From Sphingomonas sp. PAMC 26621 (lineage in GTDB: Bacteria > Pseudomonadota > Alphaproteobacteria > Sphingomonadales > Sphingomonadaceae), in assembly GCF_000251145.1 (NCBI RefSeq), contig NZ_AIDW01000009.1, forward strand, positions 1 through 64,000: 64,000 nt of DNA. The letters are read 5' to 3'. The notes beneath the pieces are model-generated. The model did no database searches. It was not told where the DNA came from and was given only the letters and a program-made list of their open reading frames with translations. The translations under genes and the position numbers were made by a program. Below are positions 24,545 through 34,014 of this stretch, piece by piece (position 1 is the first letter of the stretch; every line of letters starts with the position of its first letter).

Positions 24545-25354
24545 TTGACGATCGTCGTGACCCTGCTCGCACAGGCGGTGAGCCTGGCTGCAACCAATTA
24601 TACCGTGGACGTCCCGATGCGTGCCCCGGCTGCGCGACCCGAATGGGCGGATGCGTTCACCCGCTCGATCGACCGGACGCGCTGGCGCTACGATACCGAT
24701 CGCAACCGGCAGGGCTGGCCCAACCACGAAAAGCAATATTATGCCGACCGTCGCCAGAACGCCCGGATCGAGCATGGCGCGCTGGTGATCGAGGCGCGGC
24801 GCGAGGCGTTGCGCTCGGCGCCCGATTGGGGCGGGCAGGGCTATAGTTCCGCCAAGCTCGTCAGCCGTGCCGCGCTTGGCTACGGTTTCTACGAGGTTCG
24901 GGCCAAACTGCCCTGTGGCCGCGGGAGCTGGCCTGCGGTCTGGCTCTTGCCAGAGAAGGGTACGTGGCCCGACATGGGCGAGATCGACCTGATGGAAATG
25001 GTCGGCTGGCAACCGAACGTGGTGCATGCGACGCTCCACAGCGGCGCGTTCAACCACAAGCTCGGGACGCAGCGTGGGGCGGAAATGCGTCTGGCGAGCG
25101 CCTGTACCGCGTTTCACCGCTACCAGCTCGACTGGCAGCCGCATGCGATCACGATCGGCGTCGATGGGCGTGGCTATATGCGCGTGACTGACGACCAGCC
25201 GGGGGGGCATGCCGCCTGGCCGTTCACCGTGCCGTATCACCTGATCCTCAACCTGGCGGTGGGCGGGGACTGGGGTGGCGCGAAGGGGATCGACGATGCC
25301 GCGCTGCCGCAGCGCCTGTCGGTTGACTACGTGCGCTATTGGCGCAAGCGGTGA
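24545..25354 (+). CDS. GH16-family beta-glucanase, secreted
   Basis: 269 residues starting at TTG 24545 with GAGG about 8 nt upstream. A short signal peptide (VVTLLAQAVSLAA) precedes a jelly-roll GH16 domain. The catalytic motif is MGEIDLMEMVGWQ with nucleophile and acid/base Glu flanking the assisting Asp; GRGSWPAVWLLPEKGTWP is the conserved strand before it. The bulge-type EIDxME form is that of laminarinases and beta-1,3(4)-glucanases. It is secreted and would produce oligosaccharides for the nearby TonB receptor and GH3. The end overlaps the next gene by 4 nt. Confidence 0.93.
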   Translation: MTIVVTLLAQAVSLAATNYTVDVPMRAPAARPEWADAFTRSIDRTRWRYDTDRNRQGWPNHEKQYYADRRQNARIEHGALVIEARREALRSAPDWGGQGYSSAKLVSRAALGYGFYEVRAKLPCGRGSWPAVWLLPEKGTWPDMGEIDLMEMVGWQPNVVHATLHSGAFNHKLGTQRGAEMRLASACTAFHRYQLDWQPHAITIGVDGRGYMRVTDDQPGGHAAWPFTVPYHLILNLAVGGDWGGAKGIDDAALPQRLSVDYVRYWRKR

Positions 25355-26028
25355 GCGCCCCCTCGATTACCGTCCACCATGTCGGACGGGAAGCACAGCC
25401 GGTCGTGGTGATCGACGACTTCGCGCCCGATCCCGATGCACTGCGCGCGGCGGCGCTGCGTACGACCTTTGGGCCGGCGGTGCAGCATTATCCGGGTTTG
25501 CGCTCGGCCTTGCCGGACACTTACGTACCCACGCAACTCGCGGTGCTCGCACTGGTGCTGGGGCCACTGCTGGGTCGCGCGGGTACGGTCGACGTGCTCG
25601 ATGCGAGCTTCTCGATGGTGACGACTCCGCCCGAAGCGCTCGAGATCCGCCAGCGTATTCCGCACTGCGATGCGTTCGGGCCGGAGCGGATTGCGCTGGT
25701 GCATTATCTTGCGCCCGAAGGCGGGGACGGGACCGCCTTCTTCCGCCATCGCTCAACCGGGTTCGAGACGATCGACGCGGATCGCGCGCCGATCTTCTTT
25801 GGCCAGCTCGATGCCGAGTTCCGTTTCGGCGGGGTGCCGCCCGCGCGCTATGTCCTGGGCGATACCTCGCTGTTCGAGCGCACCCTGGCGGTCGAGGCGC
25901 GCTACAACCGTGCGCTAGTCTATCCGAGCTACCTGCTCCACAGCGGCGCGATCGCACCCGATGCAGTGCTGTCGAGCGATCCCGCGCTGGGGCGGCTGAC
26001 GGTCACGGCCTTCCTGTCGGTCGGCTGA
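25351..26028 (+). CDS. DUF6445-like protein
   Basis: 225 residues from a GTG that overlaps the GH16 stop (GTGA). Recognisable features are VVVIDDFAPDPDALRAAAL, YPGLRSALP, IPHCDAFGPERIALVHYL and a C-terminal RALVYPSYLLHSGAI. HCDAF (His/Asp) and LHSG (His) resemble the Fe(II)/2-oxoglutarate facial triad. The fold is probably a prolyl-4-hydroxylase-like double-stranded helix, but that is inference. Proteins of this type occur beside TonB receptors and flavin-dependent halogenases in Sphingomonadales and Caulobacterales, as here. Confidence 0.7.
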   Translation: MSAPSITVHHVGREAQPVVVIDDFAPDPDALRAAALRTTFGPAVQHYPGLRSALPDTYVPTQLAVLALVLGPLLGRAGTVDVLDASFSMVTTPPEALEIRQRIPHCDAFGPERIALVHYLAPEGGDGTAFFRHRSTGFETIDADRAPIFFGQLDAEFRFGGVPPARYVLGDTSLFERTLAVEARYNRALVYPSYLLHSGAIAPDAVLSSDPALGRLTVTAFLSVG

Positions 26029-26045
26029 AGCCTGCTCCGGCCGCC

Positions 26046-26075
26046 CGTCACCCCGGGGCCTGGCCCAAGGTGACG
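26046..26075. terminator. Hairpin between convergent genes
   Basis: CGTCACC (26046-26052) pairs with GGTGACG (26069-26075) around a GC-rich centre that can itself pair. It lies between the DUF6445-like and GH3 stops. No T-run. Confidence 0.45.
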
Positions 26076-26095
26076 GAGGCTGGCGAGATCAATCG

Positions 26096-28347
26096 CTAGG
26101 GCTTCATCGTCGCTGCTGTGACCGTCGCGGTCGATACGAGCGCGCGGTCGCGCGCGTCGTGCGCGAGCGCGACGCGGTAGCGGCCGCCCGCCACTCGCCA
26201 GCCCGGCAAGCCGGTATCGTACTCCGCCAGGATGCGCGGTTCCGCCACCAGCGTGACGCGGGTCGTTTCGCCCGGCTTCAGCATCACCCGCCGGAACGCA
26301 GCGAGCCGCATCGGTACAGCCGCCCCGTCGCGAGTGACGTACATCTGTGGCACGTCGGCCCCTGCGACCCGCCCGGTGTTGACCACCTCGAAGCTGATGC
26401 TGAGCGTCGCGCCGCCCTTCACCACCGGGTTGCGATAGGCGAACTGCGTATAGCTGAGGCCGTAGCCGAACGGGAACAGGGGTTTGGCGTTGGTCTTTTC
26501 GTACCAGCGATAGCCGACGTCAGCCCCCTCGACGTAGTCGACCGGGAAGCTAGCCAGTTGGTGCTCGCCGGCATGCCCCGGATCGGCGGCCGCCTGCGCG
26601 TCGGCGGCGCTCAGCTTGTCGAGCCCGACGGGCGCGGCGCGGGGGGCCTGGCTGGCGCTGGCGGGGAAGGTGATGGGCAAGCGGCCGGACGGATTGACCC
26701 GCCCGGTCAGGATATTGGCGATCGCCGGCCCGCCGCGCTGGCCGGGATACCAGGCCTGCACGACCGCGGGCACCGCCGACAGCCACGGCATCAGCACGGG
26801 ACCGCCCGTTTCCATCACCGCGATCGTCCTGGGCTGCGCCGCCGCCACCGCGGCGATCAGATCGTCCTGACGATCGGGCAGCGAGAGGTCGGGAACATCC
26901 TGCGCCTCGGTCGTCCACTGCGTCGCGAACACGATCGCGACGTCGGCGGCCTTGGCCGCGGCGGCCGCTGCGGCCGGATCGCGGCCATCGATCCAAGTGA
27001 CCTGTGCCTGTGGCATCGCTGCGCGGATCGCGAGCAGTGGGGAGGAGGCATGCCACGTCACCCGCGCGAACGACGACGCTGCGCCGCTGGTGAGCGGAAT
27101 CTCGACCGGTGCGCCGCCGACCGACCGCACCTGGCTAGACCCCCCGCCCGACAGGACGCCGACATCCGACCTGCCGCCGATCAGCACAACCCGTTTCGCC
27201 GTGCGCGCGAGCGGCAGGAGGTTGCCGTCATTCTTGAGCAGGACGATCCCGGCTTCGGCAGCGCGTTGCGCGACCTCGGCATGGGCTTCGTACGGGATTT
27301 GCTGCGCGACGCTGGCAGGCGCGTCATAGGCGCCCGTTTCGATCAGGCCGGTCAGATAGCGCGTCACCATGTCGTCGAGCCGTGCCATCGGCACGCGGCC
27401 CGCAGCGATATCGGTCTTGAGTGCGTCGGCGAAGTAGACAGCGTGGTCGAGTTCCTGTCCCGATTCTTGGTCGAGCCCCGCATTCGCCGCCTTGGCGGTC
27501 GAATGGACCGCGCCCCAGTCGCTCATCACCCAGCCGCGATAGCCCCAGTCGCGCTTGAGCACGTCGGTGAGGAGATGCTTGTTCTCGCACGCCCAGTCGC
27601 CGTTGACCTTGTTGTACGCGCACATCACCGAGCCCGGCTTGCCCGTCTCGATCGCGATCTGGAACGCGAGCAGGTCGCTCATCCGCAGCGCTGCCTCGCC
27701 GATTCGCGCGTCGACCACAGTCCGCCCGGTTTCCTGGGCGTTGAGCGCCAGATGCTTGACCGTCGAGACGATCCGGTTCGACTGGACTCCGGCGATATGC
27801 GCGCCCGCCAAAGTGCCGGCAAGCAACGGATCCTCGCCGAGATATTCGAAATTGCGGCCGTTCCAGGGGTCGCGCGTCAGGTTGACGCCGCCCGCAAGCA
27901 GGACGTTGAACCGTTTTGCGCGTGCTTCCGCGCCAATCATCGCGCCGCCGGCGCGGGCGATCGCGGGATCGAACGTCGCGGCGGTCGCGAGGCTGGATGG
28001 CAGGGCGGTCGCGACATCGCCCTTGCGCTGTTCGACCTGGTTGGCGACGCCGAGCGATGCGTCGCTCTCGCGGACCAGCGGGACGCCCAGATGCGGGATG
28101 CCGTCGATATGGCCTGCGGACGGGATCAGTTCGTTCGGGGTCTTGCCCTTTGCCATCGGCGGGAACACCCGTGGATGAGCGCGATCTTCTCGTCGACCGT
28201 CATTCGCGCGACGATCGCCGCGGCCCGCGTTCGGGCATCCTGTACCGGCGCCTGAGGTTTCGAGTCGCGTGCCTTCACCGGGGCGGTGGCGCCTGCGCCG
28301 CACAGGAGCGAGGCTCCCAATAGCCAGACGTGAATCTTCCTTGCCAT
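26096..28347 (-). CDS. GH3 beta-glucosidase, with an apparent frameshift
   Basis: Restoring one base gives 750 residues. The start at 28347 encodes a signal peptide (HVWLLGASLLCGAGATAPVKA) and MTVDEKIALIHG. After the GGG at 28168-28170 the sequence continues in another frame as VFPPMAKGKTPNEL and then the whole GH3 protein. One more G would give HGVFPP and a single frame. Domain 1 has GPGVN-like LAGGVNLTRDPWNGRNFEYLGEDP, KHLALNAQETGR and the nucleophile in GWVMSDWGAVHS. GH3-C and a fibronectin-III-like end follow. It is periplasmic and splits glucosides from oligosaccharides. The shortfall in a G-run plus the 454 adaptor points to sequencing error rather than a real pseudogene. Confidence 0.85.
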
Positions 28348-28571
28348 CCCGACATGCTCCCCTGGTCTAGCGGTCATGCCGTGCCCCGCGGTCTCGCCGC
28401 CGGGCCGTGCCGCCGTTGGTGTTGCGCGTAAACAGCATATTCCGAGAACGTTCACAACCGGGCGTTTTCGTAGTGTTGCTGGCTTGACAATCGTTTCGCC
28501 GCGGATCAGGTGAACGTTCTCAAACAAGAGGGCGCAGGTGTAAAAGCGCCACGTTTACAGGGAGGATGACG

Positions 28572-31500
28572 ATGGGGGGCTTCAAGACCCGTTTGGCTAC
28601 GCGACTCGCACTTGGCGGGTCGATGCTAGCGCTCGCGAGCTATCCGATGATGGCTTCGGCACAGGATACGGCCTCGACGATGGGCAATACGGGTCCGTCG
28701 ACGACCCAGGGCCAGCCAAGCGCGCCCGCGACCACGCAGAGCACCGCAGTGGCAGACGGCACCGCGGTGGCGGACGGGACCCAGGCCCCCGGCGATATCG
28801 TCGTTACCGGCATTCGCGCCAGCCTCCGCAACTCGATCAACCTGAAGCGCGACGCGCAGGGCATTGTCGATGCGATCTCGGCGGAAGACATCGGCAAGTT
28901 CCCCGACACGAACCTCGCGGAATCGCTCCAGCGTATCACCGGCGTGTCGATCGACCGGTCCAACGGCGAAGGCCAGTTCGTCACGGTGCGCGGCTTTGGC
29001 CCGGAATATAACCTCGTCACGCTCAACGGTCGCCAGCTCGCGACGTCGACGATCGGCGACGGCAACAGCGCGCCGGTCTCGCGCTCGTTCGATTTCGCGA
29101 ACCTCGCCTCCGAAGGCGTCGCCGCCCTCGAGGTCTACAAGTCGGGCCGTGCAAGCGTGCCGTCGGGTGGCATCGGGTCGACCATCAACATCCGGACGCC
29201 GCGTCCGTTCGACAAGCCCGGGATCCGTGGCTCGCTATCGGCGCGTGGCGTCGTCGACACGTCGCAGAACGGCGGCAAGGACGTGACGCCCGAAGTCTCG
29301 GGCATCTTCTCCGACACGTTCGCGGACGACCGGATTGGCGTGCTGATCCTCGGCTCGTTCCAGGAGCGCCATTTCAGCGCGAACTCGGCCAATGTGGGCT
29401 TCCGCGACGGCTATCTCGGTGCGGAAAACAACTGGGGTTCGCTCGCGCAGCCGGGTGACCCGCGCTATGCGAACATCACCAACCGCCCCGGCGCGACCGA
29501 CGTCTATCAGGTGCCGCAGAATGCGGGCTATGACGTCGTCAACGGCAAGCGTCAGCGTATCAACGGGCAGGCTGTCCTGCAGTTCAAGCCGACCGACACG
29601 CTGACCGCGACGTTCGACTACACCTACTCGCGCAATACGGTCGACATTCGCGATAACAGTGTCGGCATCTGGTATAACCACAACGACACGTCGAGCTCGT
29701 GGACCAACGGCCCGATCGCTGGGCCCGTCTTCTACACCGAGCGGTTCCAGGCGTCCGAAACCAAGGATCTCGCCTATTCGGCGTCGCAGACCTCGGCGCG
29801 TAGCGAGAACAAGGCGATCGGCGGCAATCTGACGTGGAAGGGGCCGGGTGGTGTCACCGTCGTGCTCGACGTCAACCACTCGACCGCGGAATCGAAGCCG
29901 AACAGCCCGTATGGCAACAGCAACTCGGTCGGTACCGCGGTGTTCGGCATCCAGAACCAGACGCTCAACTTCGACAACCGGCTGCCGGTCATCTCGTACA
30001 ACATGTACGGAGGCATCGATCCGCTCAACGCCGCCAACATCGTCCCGACGGGCAATGCGTTCCGCAATTCCTACTTCCGCGACGAGATCAATCAGATCCA
30101 GCTGAAGGGGCATTACGAGCACGACAACGGCTTCCTCGACAGCCTCGACTGGGGTGTGCAGTACACCCAGAACAAGGTGCGTTCGGCCTACAGCGTGCTG
30201 CAGAACGACACATGGGGCGGGACCGGCGGCGACAGCGCCGCGCAGCGTGCCGCAGCGGCGGCGTTGCTGCCGGACAATCTGTTCAACCTCGTCAGCATTC
30301 CCGACAAATTCTCGGGCATCAGCGGCTCGAACGCGTCGAACATCGTCAAGTCGTTCTATTCGTTCAACCTGCCGAGCGTGGTCACGTTGCTCGATCAGGC
30401 GTACAAGATCTGCGGCGGCAACGGGCAGTGTCTGCTCCCGTACACCACGGACTCGCGCGTGACCGAAAAGACGATCGCGCCGTATCTGCAGGTCAACGGC
30501 AAGTTCGAAGTGATGTCGGTCCCCGGGCACATCATCGGCGGCGTGCGCTACGAGACGACCGACGTCAGCGCGTCCGCGCTGGTGCCGACCCCGTCGGGCG
30601 CGCGGCAGAACTCGCAGAACGAGTTCAACATCCTGTTCGCCGGTAGCGGTTTCACCCGGTTCAAGGGCAGCTACCAGAACTGGCTTCCGTCCTTCGATTT
30701 CGACATCGAGCCAACGAGCACGATCAAGCTGCGGGCTTCGTACAGCCACACGATCACGCGTGCGGATTACGGCAGCCTCCAGGGCGGGCGCCGGCTCGAT
30801 ACGCTGTTCCGCGTCGGTGGTGGCTTCGGTTCGGTCGGCAATCCGAACCTGATCCCCTTCAAGTCGAAGAACATCGATCTGTCGGCGGAGTGGTATTACA
30901 CCAGGGAGAGCTACATTTCGGTCGGCTATTTCCACAAGAATGTGTCGAACTACATCAGCAGCACCGTGGTGAACCAGACGATCCCCGGGATCACGTCGCC
31001 GACGACGACCTTCAACGGGGTGACGCAGAACGGGCCACGCTATCAGGCGGCGCTCAATGCCCTTGGTACCAACGCGACCTTCGCGCAGATCCGCGACTTC
31101 ATCGGCACCAATTATCCGGGTGGCGTGGTCAACGGGACGATCGTGGCGCAGCCGAACGATCCACTTGCCAACTTCGTGATCACGACGCCGTTCAACAGCG
31201 CAAACTCCGCTAGTGTCGATGGCTTCGAGTTCGCAATCCAGCACAACTTCTGGCGCACCGGCTTCGGCACGATTCTCAACTACACAATTGTCAACGGCAA
31301 CCGGAACTTTAACAATCGCCTGCCTGCCAGCGTGTCGCAGTTCGCGATCACAGGTTTGTCGGACAGTGCCAACGCGGTGCTGTTCTATGACAAGAACGGC
31401 CTGCAGGCGCGCGCCGCCTACAATTGGCGCAAGGGGTATTTGGCGTCGGGGACGGGCATCAATCCGTTATACGTCGATACCTATGGCCAGCTCGACGTCA

Positions 31501-31658
31501 GCGCGAGCTATGCGCTGACCAAGAACATCTCGGTGTTCGTCGAGGGGATCAACGTCAACAGCGAGGATCGCAGCGGTCATCTCCGGTCCGAACGCAACAT
31601 CAACTTCGTCACCAAGCAGGATCCCCGCTACTCGGCGGGTGCGCGGATCTCGTTCTAA
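28572..31658 (+). CDS. TonB-dependent outer-membrane receptor (Oar/carbohydrate type)
   Basis: 1028 residues from the ATG at 28572, 6 nt after GGGAGG; an ATG at 28566 touches that site and is unlikely. Signal peptide (LALGGSMLALASYPMMASA-Q), low-complexity spacer, then TonB box-like GDIVVTG and plug domain (SINLKRDAQGIVDAISAEDIGKFPDTNLAESLQRI, split here by reading). VTVRGFGPEYNLVTLNGR is the plug core. A 22-strand barrel ends DPRYSAGARISF with terminal Phe. The family imports oligosaccharides or other large ligands. Position between the GH3/GH16 genes and the halogenase operon suggests a glucan oligosaccharide or glycoside ligand. Confidence 0.93.
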   Translation: MGGFKTRLATRLALGGSMLALASYPMMASAQDTASTMGNTGPSTTQGQPSAPATTQSTAVADGTAVADGTQAPGDIVVTGIRASLRNSINLKRDAQGIVDAISAEDIGKFPDTNLAESLQRITGVSIDRSNGEGQFVTVRGFGPEYNLVTLNGRQLATSTIGDGNSAPVSRSFDFANLASEGVAALEVYKSGRASVPSGGIGSTINIRTPRPFDKPGIRGSLSARGVVDTSQNGGKDVTPEVSGIFSDTFADDRIGVLILGSFQERHFSANSANVGFRDGYLGAENNWGSLAQPGDPRYANITNRPGATDVYQVPQNAGYDVVNGKRQRINGQAVLQFKPTDTLTATFDYTYSRNTVDIRDNSVGIWYNHNDTSSSWTNGPIAGPVFYTERFQASETKDLAYSASQTSARSENKAIGGNLTWKGPGGVTVVLDVNHSTAESKPNSPYGNSNSVGTAVFGIQNQTLNFDNRLPVISYNMYGGIDPLNAANIVPTGNAFRNSYFRDEINQIQLKGHYEHDNGFLDSLDWGVQYTQNKVRSAYSVLQNDTWGGTGGDSAAQRAAAAALLPDNLFNLVSIPDKFSGISGSNASNIVKSFYSFNLPSVVTLLDQAYKICGGNGQCLLPYTTDSRVTEKTIAPYLQVNGKFEVMSVPGHIIGGVRYETTDVSASALVPTPSGARQNSQNEFNILFAGSGFTRFKGSYQNWLPSFDFDIEPTSTIKLRASYSHTITRADYGSLQGGRRLDTLFRVGGGFGSVGNPNLIPFKSKNIDLSAEWYYTRESYISVGYFHKNVSNYISSTVVNQTIPGITSPTTTFNGVTQNGPRYQAALNALGTNATFAQIRDFIGTNYPGGVVNGTIVAQPNDPLANFVITTPFNSANSASVDGFEFAIQHNFWRTGFGTILNYTIVNGNRNFNNRLPASVSQFAITGLSDSANAVLFYDKNGLQARAAYNWRKGYLASGTGINPLYVDTYGQLDVSASYALTKNISVFVEGINVNSEDRSGHLRSERNINFVTKQDPRYSAGARISF

Positions 31659-31668
31659 GGCCTCGGGT

Positions 31669-31701
31669 AGACCACTCGCGCCCGGCGTGGGTGGTCTTTT
31701 C
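31669..31701 (+). terminator. Intrinsic terminator after the TonB receptor
   Basis: AGACCACTCGCGCC pairs with GGCGTGGGTGGTCT (14 positions, two G-T wobbles, the innermost pairs lost to the loop) and runs into TTTT. It lies between the receptor gene and the halogenase operon and would lower read-through into it. Confidence 0.8.
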
Positions 31702-31768
31702 GCTTGGCTGAGGGCACAAGGCTATCGAACAAGGCTTGGGTACGGGCCACGCAACAGGACGGGCCACA

Positions 31769-33292
31769 GTGGATACGGCCATCACGAAGATCGTCATCGT
31801 CGGCGGCGGGACCGCAGGCTGGCTGGCCGCCTGCCGGATCGCCGCCGCGGCGCACCCCGCCGCCGCTGATCCGATCACCGTCACCCTCGTCGAATCCCCC
31901 GATGTGCCGACGATCGGCGTCGGGGAGGGGACGTGGCCGACGATGCGCGCCACGCTGGAGCGGATCGGGATCGGCGAGGCCGAATTCCTGCTCGCCTGCG
32001 ACGCGTCGTTCAAGCACGGCTCGCGCTTCAGGGGCTGGGCGAGCGACGCGTCCGACGACGTGTATTTCCATCCCTTCACGCCACCGGTCGAGGCGGACGC
32101 CCGCGGACTCGTCGCTGCATGGCAGGCAGACGCAGCGAACGCGCCGTTCGCCGATGTCGTCACCCCGCAACCGCAGGTCGCGCGGCAGTGCCTCGCGCCC
32201 CGCCAGCGGACGATGCCCGATTTCGCAGGCGCGCTGAATTATGGCTATCATCTCGACGCGGGCAAGCTTGCCGCATTGCTGATGCGACACGCGACCGAAC
32301 GGCTCGGCGTGCGCCACCTGCGGGACCATGTGACCGGGGTCGATCGCGCGGAAACCGGCGACGTGATCGCCGTACGCACCCGCGACAATGGCGCGGTCGG
32401 GGGCGACCTGTTCCTCGATTGCTCGGGCCATGCCGCGCTGCTGGTCGGCGAAGTGCCGTTCATCGACCGGGGCGACGTGCTGTTCAACGACCGTGCGCTG
32501 GCGGTGCAGGTGCCGGTCGCCCCGGACAGCCCGATCGCGGCGCAGACCGACGCGACCGCCCATGCGGCCGGATGGATCTGGGACATCGGCTTGCCGACCC
32601 GGCGCGGGGTCGGTTGCGTCTATTCCTCCGCGCATATGAGCGACGACGAAGCGCTGGCGGCGCTGACCGCGTATGTCGGCACGCCCGAGCTGGTCGAACC
32701 CCGACGATTGCGCTTCCGGTCGGGGCACCGCGCGCAATTCTGGACGGGCAATTGCCTTGCGATCGGGCTGTCGGCGGGGTTCCTGGAACCGCTCGAGGCG
32801 TCGGCGATCGTCACGGTCGAGCTGTCGCTCGATGCCTTGCTCGACGACTGGCCGACCCGCGCGACGATGCCGCTGGTCGCGGCGCGCTTCAACACGCTGT
32901 TCCGCTATCGCTGGGACCGGATCGTCGAGTTCCTCAAGCTGCATTACGTGCTTAGCCGGCGCGAGGGACGCTATTGGCAGGACCATCGCGATCCCGCATC
33001 GATCCCGCCGCGGCTCGCCGAATTGCTCGCGCTGTGGCAGCATCGTCCGCCGCTGCGCGCCGACCTGCCGATGGTAGACGAGATGTTCCCCGCCGCGAGC
33101 TATCACTATATCCTGTACGGCATGGGGGCATCCCCGCCCGCCACGGGGCCGCTGCGCGCAGGCGCGCTTCCGTCACTCGCGCCGATCGCGCAGCGCACCC
33201 GCAGCATGGTGGCCGCGCTGCCGCCGATACGGGCCTATCTCGACGCGTGCCGGGCGGCGCGCCAACCGATCGCTATGGAGCAGTTTTCCTGA
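31769..33292 (+). CDS. Flavin-dependent tryptophan halogenase-like protein, divergent
   Basis: 507 residues from a GTG at 31769 with AGGA upstream. FAD site IVGGGTAGWLAA and the family VGVGE-type motif here reads IGVGEGTWPTM. The catalytic Lys candidate is in ASFKHGSRFRGW and Glu in GFLEPLEASAI. The halogenase WxWxIP motif is altered to WIWDIG. It therefore belongs to the family, but its second signature is degenerate. It overlaps SapC by one base (TGATG). The substrate could be an indole or phenol, free or carried by the glycan imported by the adjacent receptor; none is proven. Confidence 0.85.
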   Translation: MDTAITKIVIVGGGTAGWLAACRIAAAAHPAAADPITVTLVESPDVPTIGVGEGTWPTMRATLERIGIGEAEFLLACDASFKHGSRFRGWASDASDDVYFHPFTPPVEADARGLVAAWQADAANAPFADVVTPQPQVARQCLAPRQRTMPDFAGALNYGYHLDAGKLAALLMRHATERLGVRHLRDHVTGVDRAETGDVIAVRTRDNGAVGGDLFLDCSGHAALLVGEVPFIDRGDVLFNDRALAVQVPVAPDSPIAAQTDATAHAAGWIWDIGLPTRRGVGCVYSSAHMSDDEALAALTAYVGTPELVEPRRLRFRSGHRAQFWTGNCLAIGLSAGFLEPLEASAIVTVELSLDALLDDWPTRATMPLVAARFNTLFRYRWDRIVEFLKLHYVLSRREGRYWQDHRDPASIPPRLAELLALWQHRPPLRADLPMVDEMFPAASYHYILYGMGASPPATGPLRAGALPSLAPIAQRTRSMVAALPPIRAYLDACRAARQPIAMEQFS

Positions 33293-34014
33293 TGGCCAAC
33301 CACGTCCTTCTCACCAGCGAGGAGCACCGCACGCTGCGCATCGATCCGTCGCGCGGCGCGGCCTTCGGCGATGCGGTGATGTCGTGCCTGATCGTGCCGA
33401 GCGAGTTTCGCCGCGTCCAGAACGACTATCCGATCCTGTTCCGCCTGACGCCGCAGCGCGATCGTTTCCAGGCGCTGGCGATGTTCGGGTTCGAACCCGG
33501 CGAGAACCTGTTCCTCGACGGCACGCGCTGGGATGCGCGTTATCGCCCGCTCGCGCTAAAGATCCAGCCGTTCCTGATCGGCCATCCCGCGACGCCGGGC
33601 GGCGACAAGCAGATTCATCTCGACCTCGACAGCGCGCGCGTCGCGACCGGCGGGGAGGGGGTGCGCGTGTTCGACGACCTCGGACGCCCGACGCCCTATC
33701 TTGAAACGGTTGCCGAACAGCTCGGCGAGCTGGATCTGGGCTGGCAGGCGACCGACGGCTTCTTCGCCGCACTCAACCGGCATGAATTGCTCGAACCGCT
33801 GACGCTGGAAATCACGCTCGACGACGGCACGACCAACCGGCTGGTCGGCTATCACGGGATCGCCGAGGAACGGCTCCAGCAACTCGATGCGACGGCATTG
33901 GGGGAGCTTCAGGCGGAGGGGTACCTGATGCCGGTGTTCATGGCGGTGGCGTCACTCGCCAACGTCGCCGAGCTGATCGCGCGGAAGAGCCTTCGGGAAG
34001 CGGCGCGTGGCTGA
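33292..34014 (+). CDS. SapC-family protein
   Basis: 240 residues. Features of the SapC family: LVPSEFRRVQNDYPILFRL near the N terminus, MFGFEPGENLFLD, the YRPLALKIQPFLIG strand and the C-terminal LMPVFMAVASLANVAELI. No signal peptide. Named after a Campylobacter S-layer locus, it has no established biochemical role. In Sphingomonadales and Caulobacterales it sits, as here, between halogenase and cupin genes next to TonB receptors. Start and stop overlap the neighbours (1 and 8 nt), so it is in one operon. Confidence 0.88.
   Translation: MANHVLLTSEEHRTLRIDPSRGAAFGDAVMSCLIVPSEFRRVQNDYPILFRLTPQRDRFQALAMFGFEPGENLFLDGTRWDARYRPLALKIQPFLIGHPATPGGDKQIHLDLDSARVATGGEGVRVFDDLGRPTPYLETVAEQLGELDLGWQATDGFFAALNRHELLEPLTLEITLDDGTTNRLVGYHGIAEERLQQLDATALGELQAEGYLMPVFMAVASLANVAELIARKSLREAARG

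Noticed and set aside
26046..26075. Attachment site or mobile-element end
   Set aside because: It is a simple hairpin between convergent genes with no integrase, tRNA or second copy.
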